Shown here: in pieces, positions 53,722 to 61,851 of the stretch
Position numbering within the stretch: the stretch's first letter is position 1
Layout: the number at the start of each line of letters is the position of its first letter
NCBI RefSeq assembly: GCF_023369555.1
Contig: NZ_JACJVC010000011.1
Coordinates: forward strand, 23,492 to 87,491
Origin: Actinomyces sp. AC-20-1
GTDB lineage: Bacteria; Actinomycetota; Actinomycetes; Actinomycetales; Actinomycetaceae
Reading direction: 5' to 3'
DNA length: 64,000 nt
Program-made: the position numbers and the translations under genes
Notes under the pieces: generated by a model
Told to the model about the DNA's origin: nothing
Databases searched by the model: none
The model's input: the letters and a program-made list of their open reading frames with translations, nothing else

Positions 53722-54654
53722 TCACAGACCCAGCCGCAGGACGAACAGGCCCGGGAACAGGGCGAAGACGACGGTGATCGGCAGGACGAGGAAGACCACG
53801 GGAACCATCTGGGCGATCTCGCGGCGCCCGCCCTCCTCCATGAGCGCGCGGCGTGAGGCCTCGCGGGCGTCCGAGGCCTGGGCCCGCAGCACCTCGGCCA
53901 GCGGCGTGCCTCGCTCGAGCGCCACGGCGACCGCCTCGCACAGGCGGGTCACCGGCAGGGAGCGGACCCGGTCCTCCAGGTGGGTGAGCGCCGTCGTGAG
54001 CACCGTGCCCGAGCGCACCTCGGCCAGCGTCAGCGCCAGCTCGTCGATGAGCTCGCCGCGTCCCAGCGACACGATCCTCTCGATCGCCGCCACGGGCCCC
54101 TGACCGGCGCCGACGACGAGCGCCAGCAGCTCGACGACGTCCGGCAGCTGCTCCTCGATGCGGGCCCGGCGCCGCTCGACCTCGCGGGTGAGCCACCAGT
54201 CACGGGCGGCCGCCCCGGTGACGGCGGCCAGCAGCGAGGCCAGGACGAGCACGGGCACGGAGACGGGCCGCAGGAGCGCCGTCGCCAGGCCGAGCCCCGC
54301 CCCCGCCGCGAGCCCCGCCCCGGCCCAGACCATCTGCTCCAGGCGCAGCTGCTCGAGCGTGCGGCCCGCGCCGGCCGCCTCCAGGCGACGTCGGACCGTC
54401 TCGGAGGAGGAGCCCAGGCGGTCCAGGAGCGTGCCCACCGAGGCGATGGCGGCCAGGATGCCCGCGGACACCGTCCGGTTCTCGTCCCAGGTCCCGGTCG
54501 CGCCCAGGAGCCCGGAGGTCCGCGGGCGCTCGCGCACGTAGGGGGCGAGCCGCTCGACCAGGCCCGGGCGGGCGCGGCGCCGCGCCGAGGCCAGCACGAG
54601 CAGGCCGCAGGACAGGGCAAGGCCCGCCAGGGCGCCGCAGACCACGGGGCTCAC
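53722..54654 (-). CDS. tadC: TadC-like type II secretion F-domain membrane protein
   Basis: 310 residues from GTG 54654. The T2SSF domain is visible in RRRARIEEQLPDVVELLALVVGAGQGPVAAIERI and SDAREASRRALMEEGGRREIAQMVPVVFLVLPI, each read in parts. Membrane helices lie at both ends. It is the inner-membrane platform for pilus assembly together with TadB. Its start overlaps the tadB stop (GTGA). The 180 bp after it (53543-53721) hold no gene and no strong hairpin. Confidence 0.87.
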   Translation of the reverse strand: MSPVVCGALAGLALSCGLLVLASARRRARPGLVERLAPYVRERPRTSGLLGATGTWDENRTVSAGILAAIASVGTLLDRLGSSSETVRRRLEAAGAGRTLEQLRLEQMVWAGAGLAAGAGLGLATALLRPVSVPVLVLASLLAAVTGAAARDWWLTREVERRRARIEEQLPDVVELLALVVGAGQGPVAAIERIVSLGRGELIDELALTLAEVRSGTVLTTALTHLEDRVRSLPVTRLCEAVAVALERGTPLAEVLRAQASDAREASRRALMEEGGRREIAQMVPVVFLVLPITVVFALFPGLFVLRLGL

Positions 54655-55511
54655 CTGAGGACCCTCCCCTCCTCGGGCAGGCGCCCGAGCATGAGCATGA
54701 GCCGGTAGGCGACGACGGAGGCCACGGCCCCGGCGGCGAGCACCAGGGCCCCGGCGGCGCTGGCGTAGGCCTGCGCGGCCTGCGGGCGGGTGGACAGCAG
54801 CGCCAGGACGAGCCAGGGGGCCGCGACGGCGACCTTCGCGCCGTTGACCGTCCAGGACTGGCGCGCCTCGAGCTCGCCGCGCGTGCGCATGTCCTCGCGG
54901 AGCATGTGCGACAGCGAGCGCAGCAGGACCCCCAGGTCGGTGCCCCCGACCTCGTGCGCGAGCCTGAGGGCCTCGACGATGCGGTCGGCGACGGGGTCGG
55001 CGAAGCGGTCCTTGAGCCGGTCCAGGCACTGGCCGAAACGGGCCGTGGCCGCGTAGTCGGAGGCGAAGGCGCGGAACTGCTCGCGCACCGCCTCCGGGCC
55101 GCGCTCGCCGAGGGCGGCGACCGCCTCGGGCAGGCTCATGCCCGCGCGCACGCCCGAGACGAGGGCGTCGACGGCCTCCGGCCACACCTCCCTCAGACGG
55201 GTGCGCCGGGCGCGGGCCCGTGAGGACAGGACGAGGAAGGGCAGGCCCGCGGCGATGGCCCCGAAGGCGAGGGCGATCGGCCAGGCCCGGGACACGCCAA
55301 GGAACAGCAGGCCGACGACGACGCCGGTGCCCGCGCTCCCGGCGACGAAGACCGTCGGGCTCGTGCCGCCCGCACCGGCCTGGACGAGCAGGTCGGCCAG
55401 GCGGCGCGAGCGCTCCGAGCGCCACTGGGGCGGCTCGGTGGTCCGTGCCAGCCACACGAGGACCGCGCCGAGGCCGCCCAGGAGCCCCGCCAGGGCCCCC
55501 ATCAGCGCCAC
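54651..55511 (-). CDS. tadB: TadB-like type II secretion F-domain membrane protein
   Basis: 286 residues. The T2SSF domain has LREVWPEAVDALVSGVRAGMSLPEAVAALGERGPEAVREQF, read in parts, and ALRLAHEVGGTDLGVLLRSL. Membrane helices flank it on both sides. It overlaps tadA by 10 bp and tadC by 4 bp, so the three are made together. Confidence 0.88.
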   Translation of the reverse strand: MALMGALAGLLGGLGAVLVWLARTTEPPQWRSERSRRLADLLVQAGAGGTSPTVFVAGSAGTGVVVGLLFLGVSRAWPIALAFGAIAAGLPFLVLSSRARARRTRLREVWPEAVDALVSGVRAGMSLPEAVAALGERGPEAVREQFRAFASDYAATARFGQCLDRLKDRFADPVADRIVEALRLAHEVGGTDLGVLLRSLSHMLREDMRTRGELEARQSWTVNGAKVAVAAPWLVLALLSTRPQAAQAYASAAGALVLAAGAVASVVAYRLMLMLGRLPEEGRVLR

Positions 55512-56782
55512 CCGCCCGGGGTGCCGCCGTCGGACGGGGCCGCGTCGCCGGGGCGCGGGCCGGAGCCCAGCAGCACGGACAGGTCGTGGCCCGCCCTGCG
55601 GAAGCGCTCGGAGTGCGCGGGGGCTCCGGGGCCGCGCACGAGCCGGCCGTGCGCGTCGCGGTGGAAGACGTCCGCGAGCTCGATGACGTCGGCCTCGACG
55701 CGCCCGGACAGGGCGGCGACCTCACGCACCTGCCGGTGCCCGTGCGGGTCGACGTCGAGGTGGACGACGAGGTCGACGGCGCTGGCCACGGTGGGGACGA
55801 CGAACTGGGAGCCGACGTTCTCGCCCGCGAGCAGGGGCAGGGTGCACAGCTTGACGACGGCTTCGCGGGCGGAGTTGGCGTGGATGGTGGACATGGCGGG
55901 CAGGCCCGAGTTCATGGCGATGAGCAGGTCGAGGGCCTCGGCCTCCCGGACCTCGCCGATGAGCAGGCGGTCGGGGCGCATGCGCAGGGCCTCCTTGACC
56001 AGGCGGCGCAGGTTGATGCCGCCGACGCCCTCGAGGTTGTCGTCGCGGGTCTGCATGGCCACGCAGTCGCGGTGGCGCAGGTCCAGCTCGAAGACCTCCT
56101 CGCAGGTGACGACCCGCTGCCAGGCCGGGATCGCCCCGGCCAGGGCCCGCACCATCGTCGTCTTGCCGGCCTGCGTGGCGCCGGAGACGAGCACGTTAAG
56201 GCCCGACTGCACGCAGGCGTCGAGGAAGGCGGCCGCCTGCTCGGTGAGGGAGCCCAGGCGCACGAGGTCGGCGGTGCGGGTGGCGCGCGCGGTGTGCTTG
56301 CGGATGTTAAGGGCCCAGTGGGCGGCGGTGATCGGCGGGATGACGACGTGCAGGCGCTCCCCGCCGGGCAGCTGGGCGTCGACGAAGGGACTGGACAGGT
56401 CCAGGCGGCGCCCGGACACGCGCAGCATCCGCTCCACCAGGACCCGGATCTCCTCGTCCTCGAGGATGGTCGTGGTGAGCTCGCTGCGCCCGTGGCGGGC
56501 GATGAAGACGCGGCCGGGGGCGTTGACCCAGATCTCCTCGACGGTCTCGTCCTCGAGGTAGGGCTGCAGGGGCCCCAGGCCGGCGAGCGCGTCGACGGCG
56601 GCGGCCTGGGCCCGCTCGGGGTCGGCCAGTGGCGGCACGAGGCCGGCGTCGGCACGGCTGAGGTAGTCGGCGCCCGCCTCGGCGACGAGGGCCTCGAGGG
56701 CGTCGACCTGGCTCAGGGGGTCGATGCCGCGCCGGCGCACGAGCTCGCGGATCTCGGTGTGCAGGAGGGAGGAGGCGTCCAT
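55502..56782 (-). CDS. tadA: TadA/CpaF-family secretion ATPase
   Basis: 426 residues. Walker A is GATQAGKT (201-208). The Walker B-like RPDRLLIGEVREAEALDLLIAMNSG and the His box MSTIHANSAREAV are as in CpaF. The N-terminal domain has GPLQPYLEDETVEEIWVNAP. It powers assembly of Flp-type pili. It is the first gene of the operon. The septum-site-like gene (ssd/cpaE) that usually precedes tadA in actinobacteria is absent here; the upstream gene is an unrelated, divergent one. Confidence 0.93.
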   Translation of the reverse strand: MDASSLLHTEIRELVRRRGIDPLSQVDALEALVAEAGADYLSRADAGLVPPLADPERAQAAAVDALAGLGPLQPYLEDETVEEIWVNAPGRVFIARHGRSELTTTILEDEEIRVLVERMLRVSGRRLDLSSPFVDAQLPGGERLHVVIPPITAAHWALNIRKHTARATRTADLVRLGSLTEQAAAFLDACVQSGLNVLVSGATQAGKTTMVRALAGAIPAWQRVVTCEEVFELDLRHRDCVAMQTRDDNLEGVGGINLRRLVKEALRMRPDRLLIGEVREAEALDLLIAMNSGLPAMSTIHANSAREAVVKLCTLPLLAGENVGSQFVVPTVASAVDLVVHLDVDPHGHRQVREVAALSGRVEADVIELADVFHRDAHGRLVRGPGAPAHSERFRRAGHDLSVLLGSGPRPGDAAPSDGGTPGGWR

Positions 56783-56997
56783 GTGCTCTCACGGATCGGG
56801 GCGGTCTGCGGCCGGGGAGCAGCAGCCGCCTGTGGGGGCGGGGTGCGGACCCGCGCGGCGGTGAGCGGGGTCACGGGCACGACAGTAGGTCACGGCGCCG
56901 GCGCGGGACCACCTCGGTCCGCGCCCCTGTGGACAACACGTCTCCCCCTCCCTGCCGGCAGCCGGTGCGCCACTGCCGCGGCCGCACGCGCCTCGCT

Positions 56998-57003
56998 TAC
57001 GGT
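56998..57003 (+). promoter_or_regulatory. Probable -10 element of the phosphotransferase-like gene
   Basis: TACGGT ends 6 bp before the ATG at 57010, the spacing of a leaderless actinobacterial transcript. No clear -35 box is visible. The divergent region 56783-57009 holds no other recognisable feature. Confidence 0.4.
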
Positions 57004-57009
57004 TGGGGC

Positions 57010-58314
57010 ATGTCGAGCACGACCCACGGTCCGACCCAGCCCACCGACGCGAGCACGGTGCCCGCCGTGCCGCCCGCCAGCGGCCGGGTGCGCGAGCCCT
57101 CACCGCTGGCGCTGGCCGCGATGGCCGCCGTCGCCGTGCCCGGCCTCGACCCGGCGCGCCTGGCCCTGCCGCAGCAGGAGTCGGCGACGCTGCGCGTCGT
57201 CGGCGTCATCGACTCCCAGGGGCGACACTGGGAGGTCCTCCAGGCGCGCACCGACGCCGCGGGCGCCGCCCTCGACGCGGAGGCGGAGGTGCTGCGCCGC
57301 ATCGGGCGGGTGCACGACGACGGGCGCCTGTCCTTCGACGTCTCCCGGCCGGCCGGCTCCCTTCGCCGTGAGGGCGTGCACGTCCAGGTCCGCTCCCACG
57401 TGAGCGGACGACCGGTGGAGGTGGCCGATCTCCACCCGGGCCCCGGGCTGTCCGCCGGCCTGGGCAAGGCGCTGGGTGAGCTGCACGAGCTGCCGACCGA
57501 GGTCGTCTCCGAGGCGGGCCTGCCCGTCTACGACGCCGAGGACGTGCGCGAGCGGTGGGTGACGGTCCTCGACGAGGCCGCGGCGACGGGCAAGGTACCC
57601 CCGTCGCTGCTGCGACGCTGGGAGCAGGTGCTCCAGGACACCGCCCTGTGGCGCTTCCGCCCGAGCGTGGTCCACGGGGACCTGGCCGAGGAGAACGTCC
57701 TCGTCGCCGGTGGCGCGGTGGTCGGGGTGCGCGGCCTCGACCAGGCGCACGTGGGCGACCCGGCGGAGGACATGGCCTGGGTCTACGCCAACGTGCCGGT
57801 GGACTGCCTGGACTCGGTGGAGGACGCCTACGACGTCGCCCGCACCGAGGGCGTGGACCGGCACCTGCGCGACCGTGCCGAGCTCGTCTCGGAGATGAGC
57901 CTGGCGCGCTGGCTGCTGCACGGGGTGCGCTCGGGCTCGGCGGCCGTGACCGAGGACGCGGTGTCGATGCTCCTGGACCTGGCCGCTCAGGTGGGTCAGG
58001 AGCCTCTGGTCGAGGTGCGTGAGCCGCGCCTGGCGCCGGTCCCGGGTGAGAGGGAGGTCTCCTCCCCCTCGGCCACGACGAGTGAGATCGAGATGGTGAG
58101 CGTCGACGACGCCTGGCACGGCGCCGAGGCCGACGGCACCGACGAGGCTGACGACGCTGACAGGGCCGATGACGCCGACGGGGCCGACGCTGGCAGGAGC
58201 GCTGCCGGCGACGGCGCCGTCGGCGGGGACGCCGCGGTGGTCGCGCTGGCGGACCGTCAGGACACCGTGCAGGGCACGACGCCGGACACGGTGCCGGACC
58301 CCGCTGGGGACTGA
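57010..58314 (+). CDS. Aminoglycoside-phosphotransferase-fold protein, possibly catalytically altered
   Basis: 434 residues. The APH kinase fold is recognised by SVVHGDLAEENVLV, the Brenner motif HGDxxxxN with His222, and VGDPAEDMAWVYANV. In active enzymes an Asp comes shortly before that segment (IDWxxAxxGDP); here the stretch is VGVRGLDQAHVGDP, with Gly where the metal-binding Asp is expected and an Asp two residues later. A Pro-rich N-terminus and a long acidic C-terminal tail (about residues 370-434, DEADDADRADDADGAD) are added. Macrolide phosphotransferase-like genes beside actinobacterial adnAB are known; their substrate is not. Resistance should not be assumed. Confidence 0.75.
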   Translation: MSSTTHGPTQPTDASTVPAVPPASGRVREPSPLALAAMAAVAVPGLDPARLALPQQESATLRVVGVIDSQGRHWEVLQARTDAAGAALDAEAEVLRRIGRVHDDGRLSFDVSRPAGSLRREGVHVQVRSHVSGRPVEVADLHPGPGLSAGLGKALGELHELPTEVVSEAGLPVYDAEDVRERWVTVLDEAAATGKVPPSLLRRWEQVLQDTALWRFRPSVVHGDLAEENVLVAGGAVVGVRGLDQAHVGDPAEDMAWVYANVPVDCLDSVEDAYDVARTEGVDRHLRDRAELVSEMSLARWLLHGVRSGSAAVTEDAVSMLLDLAAQVGQEPLVEVREPRLAPVPGEREVSSPSATTSEIEMVSVDDAWHGAEADGTDEADDADRADDADGADAGRSAAGDGAVGGDAAVVALADRQDTVQGTTPDTVPDPAGD

Positions 58315-58416
58315 GCGCCGGCCCGGGGCCGCGGCCGTCCCTGCACCCCGGCGCCCGGGACCGCCGCCCGCGGAGGCGGGGCTCGTTCCCCGGGCAGTCC
58401 GCCCACGGGACCGGGC

Positions 58417-61400
58417 TCAGGACGGGGTGAGCACGCGCGCGATCTCCTCCAGGCCCAGCAGGTCCGCAGCCGAGAGCTCGTCGACCTCACCGCCCTCGGG
58501 GGCGACGTAGACGTAGGCCGCGCGCACCGCGCCCGTGGGCACCCCCAGCGAGGAGGCCCAGGCGTGCACGTAGACGCTCAGCTGGTCCACCGGCACGTGC
58601 AGGCGCCCCGTCTTCCAGTCGACGACGAGCCACGCCCCCTCCTCGTCCTCGCGGGCGCCGTCACGGCGGAAGACCGCGTCGATGCGGCAGCGCAGGGTCG
58701 TGGCCCCGACGGTGAGCTCGCGCTCGACCTCGGTCTCGGCCAGGCTCCACCCCCGCAGCAGGGGCAGGGTCTCGGCGGTGGCGAGCCACCGCTCGAGCTG
58801 GGCGCGGTCCTCGGCGTCGAGGGCGTCGGGCGCGCCGGCCTCCGCCAGGGTCAGCAGGCTGCCCTGGGCGGAGAGCCGCTGGGCGACGGCGTCGTGGAAG
58901 AGCGTGCCCAGGCGCGCCGCGGCCTGGGGCTCGCGAGGCAGTGGACGGCGCAGGTCGGTGGCGAAGGCGGCGGGGTCCGCGCGCAGGCGGTCGAGGCTGG
59001 TGGCGGCCAGGTGCGCGGGAAGGTGCACGGCGGGCCGGTGGCTCTGGCTCGCGCGCCGCTCCGCGAGCAGGAGCTCGAGGTCCTGCTCCCAGCGCGCCAC
59101 GAGGGCGTTGTCGCTCACCGGCCGCCCCCCGGCGCTCCCGTTGCCGGGGCAGGGCCCGGCGCTGCCCCCGGTAACGGCCGCGGTGCCGACCACGGCACCG
59201 GCCCCGGTGGCGGGGTCTGCGCGGTTCCCAGCCCCGGGGTCTGCGCGGTTCCCAGCTCCGGCCGCGGCGACGGCGAGGGCCGCCGCGCGCCGGGCAGCGC
59301 AACGCTCGCCCGGGCGTCGCTGCGCCGTCCCGCCCGGGGCCGTCGCGCTGTCGCCCTCGGCCGCGTCGAAGGGCCAGGTCCCCTCTCTCACGCGGGTGAT
59401 CAGCGGGTTGCCGGCCTCGGGGTCCAGGGGGGTGAGGCCCTGGCCGTAGGGCTCGACGAGCCCCCGGCGCACGAGCTCGGCGAGCAAGCGGGACATGGGC
59501 CGGGGCCGGGCCGCCTGCTTGGTCAGGTGCGAGCCGGTCAGGAGCAGGTCGTGGCGGGCCCGGGTGAAGGCGACGTAGGCCAGGCGCCGCTCCTCGGCCA
59601 GCGCGTGGCGTCCCAGGGCGAGGCGGTAGTCGCTGACCATCTCCTTGACCTGGTCCTTGTCAACGGCCGGCGGCTCGAGGAGAGCGAGCTCGAAGGGGGG
59701 CAGGGTCGCGGCGTCGGCGCGCAGCGGGTGGGGCAGCTCCTGGGCTGAGGTCATCCACCCGCCGGCCGAGACCGTCAGGTCCTCGGTGGCGCGGGAGCGG
59801 TAGGAGGGGAAGACCTCCTCGTTGAGGCCGCACACGACGACGACGTCCCACTCCAGGCCCTTGGAGGCGTGGACGGTGAGGACCTGCACGGCACCGGGCT
59901 CGGGCTCGACCTCGGGGGCGGACAGGCCCGCCTCACGCTCCTCGGCGGTGTCGAGCCAGGTGAGGAAGTCCGCGAGGGTCGGCGCCTCCATCTCCGCGGT
60001 GAAGCGCTCGGCGACGGAGCGCAGGCTGTCCAGGGCCCGGCGTCCCAGGCGGTCGTCCACGCGGGCGGCGATCTCGATGTCGAGGTCGAGGGCCTGCTCG
60101 GCGAGCACGACGAGCTCGGGCAGGGGCAGGGACAGCCCGGCGCGGACACGGGCCATGGCCCGCCCCAGGCGCACGGCGGTGCGCCGTCCGCGCTCGGTCA
60201 GGCCCGCGGCCCCGGCCTTGTGGCGCTCCGTAGCGTGCTCCTCGTCCCACCGGGTGAGGGCGTCGATGGACTCGGCCAGGAACGGCATCTCGGTGGGCCC
60301 GTCGGGCCCCCGCTCGACGGAGGCGACCTGGTGGCGGGCCAGTCGCGCCAGGGCTCGGAGGTCGGAGGCGCCGACGCCGTGCCCGGTGAGCAGGCGCACC
60401 AGCCGGTCCCCCCGCTCGGGGTCGGCCGCGACGGTGAGCAGCGAGCGCACGTCCGCGACCTCGGGGACGGCGAGCATGCCCCCCAGGCCGATGACCTCAC
60501 AGGGCAGCCCGCGCTCCTCCAGCGCCTCGGCCACGGCGGCGAACTGGCCGCGCGTGCGGCACAGGACGGCCATGGAGGCGCTGGGGCTCCACCGCTCCTG
60601 GAGAAAGTCGGCGATGGTGCGCGCCTCCTCGAGCGGGTCCTGGACGAAGGCCGCCATGACGGTGCCGTCCTCGAGACCGGTGCCGGCGGGGCGCTCGGTG
60701 AGGCGTGTGACCGGGATGTGCTCGACCTGGGCGTCGCCGGGCTGGGGCGTGTGCTCGCGCAGGGGCCGGGAGGTGGTGTTGGCGACGGCGAGGATACGGC
60801 GGTCGCTGCGCCAGGCCGTCGACAGGGGGCGCACGGGGGTCGCCTGCTGCGGGTCGGCACCGGCGGCCACGGCGGCCGCGCCCGTGGGGTTGAACATGGC
60901 GTGGAAGGTGTCGAGGGCGCCGGCGCTGGCCCCGCGCCAGCCGTAGATCGCCTGGTGGGGGTCCCCCACCGCGGTGACGCCGCCGTCGGCGAACAGGGCG
61001 CTGAGCAGCCGGGTCTGGGCCACGGAGGTGTCCTGGAACTCGTCGAGGAGGACGGCCGGGTACTGCTCGCGCACGGCCTGGGCGACCTCGGGGGCCTCCT
61101 CGGCCACCCGGCAGGCCAGGGCGATCTGCTCACCGAAGTCGAGCAGGCCGTGCCGGCGCTTGTGGTCGCGGTACTGGGCGACGAGGGCGAGCATGTCGCG
61201 CTGCGTCGCCATGGTCTTGGGGGCGGGGCCCACGACGCTCTTGAGCCCACGCACCTGGGCCAGGCCGTTGAACAGACCGGCGAGGTCGTCCAGGCCGTCG
61301 TGGGCCTCCTCGACGGTCAGGAGGTTCTCCGACAGGGCACCGTCCAGGCGCAGCACGAGGGCGGTGGCGCTGCCGACGGAGTCCACGGGCAGGGCCAGGG

Positions 61401-61851
61401 TGGTGTCCTCGACGAGGCGGCTGACGACCTGCCAGGCGCGGGCCTCGGTGATGAGCACGGAGTCCGGGTCGACGCCGATGCGCAGGCCGTGCTCGCGCAC
61501 GAGGGAGCCGGCGAAGGCGTTGTAGGTGGCGATGGTGGGGCCAGGCTCGTCCTCACGCAGGTCGCACAGGCCGGAGGCGGCGAGCTGGGCCAGCCGGGCG
61601 CTCACGCGCTGGTCGAGCTCGGCGGTGGCCTTGCGGGTGAAGGTGAGGCCGAGGACCTGGTCGGGGCGGGCGCGCCCGGTGGCGGCGAGGTGGACCACGC
61701 GCTGGCTCATGGTGGCGGTCTTGCCCGAGCCGGCGCCGGCGACGACGAGCAGCGGGCTCAGCGGGTGGGCGATGACCTCCGACTGCTCGGCGGTGGGCTG
61801 CGGCATGCCGAGCGCCCGGGCGAGGTCCTCGGGGGTGGGCTGCGCGTTCAC
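58417..61851 (-). CDS. adnB: UvrD-like helicase with RecB-type nuclease, AdnB-like
   Basis: 1,144 residues from GTG 61851. The superfamily 1A motor has Walker A GAGSGKT (39-45), LLDEFQDTS (motif II), VGDPHQAIYGWRGA (motif III) and VLTVHASKGLEWDVV (motif V). The C-terminal nuclease has the WLVVDWKTGRLH motif with Asp and Lys of the RecB family. Together with AdnA it resects double-strand breaks for recombination, as in mycobacteria. A low-complexity linker, GAGNRADPGAGNRADP, joins the two parts and is encoded by a 24-bp tandem repeat. The GTG start overlaps the adnA stop by 4 bp. The frame stays open past the start, but the sequence there is adnA in another frame. Confidence 0.92.
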   Translation of the reverse strand: MNAQPTPEDLARALGMPQPTAEQSEVIAHPLSPLLVVAGAGSGKTATMSQRVVHLAATGRARPDQVLGLTFTRKATAELDQRVSARLAQLAASGLCDLREDEPGPTIATYNAFAGSLVREHGLRIGVDPDSVLITEARAWQVVSRLVEDTTLALPVDSVGSATALVLRLDGALSENLLTVEEAHDGLDDLAGLFNGLAQVRGLKSVVGPAPKTMATQRDMLALVAQYRDHKRRHGLLDFGEQIALACRVAEEAPEVAQAVREQYPAVLLDEFQDTSVAQTRLLSALFADGGVTAVGDPHQAIYGWRGASAGALDTFHAMFNPTGAAAVAAGADPQQATPVRPLSTAWRSDRRILAVANTTSRPLREHTPQPGDAQVEHIPVTRLTERPAGTGLEDGTVMAAFVQDPLEEARTIADFLQERWSPSASMAVLCRTRGQFAAVAEALEERGLPCEVIGLGGMLAVPEVADVRSLLTVAADPERGDRLVRLLTGHGVGASDLRALARLARHQVASVERGPDGPTEMPFLAESIDALTRWDEEHATERHKAGAAGLTERGRRTAVRLGRAMARVRAGLSLPLPELVVLAEQALDLDIEIAARVDDRLGRRALDSLRSVAERFTAEMEAPTLADFLTWLDTAEEREAGLSAPEVEPEPGAVQVLTVHASKGLEWDVVVVCGLNEEVFPSYRSRATEDLTVSAGGWMTSAQELPHPLRADAATLPPFELALLEPPAVDKDQVKEMVSDYRLALGRHALAEERRLAYVAFTRARHDLLLTGSHLTKQAARPRPMSRLLAELVRRGLVEPYGQGLTPLDPEAGNPLITRVREGTWPFDAAEGDSATAPGGTAQRRPGERCAARRAAALAVAAAGAGNRADPGAGNRADPATGAGAVVGTAAVTGGSAGPCPGNGSAGGRPVSDNALVARWEQDLELLLAERRASQSHRPAVHLPAHLAATSLDRLRADPAAFATDLRRPLPREPQAAARLGTLFHDAVAQRLSAQGSLLTLAEAGAPDALDAEDRAQLERWLATAETLPLLRGWSLAETEVERELTVGATTLRCRIDAVFRRDGAREDEEGAWLVVDWKTGRLHVPVDQLSVYVHAWASSLGVPTGAVRAAYVYVAPEGGEVDELSAADLLGLEEIARVLTPS
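59211..59258. repeat. 24-bp tandem repeat within adnB
   Basis: Two copies of CGGGGTCTGCGCGGTTCCCA plus CCC or CTC differ by one base. They encode GNRADPGA twice in the linker between motor and nuclease. The length is a multiple of three, so copy changes would keep the frame. Confidence 0.8.

Noticed and set aside
57010..58314. Calling the APH-like gene an antibiotic resistance gene.
   Set aside because: The metal-binding motif is altered, and the context is break repair rather than resistance.
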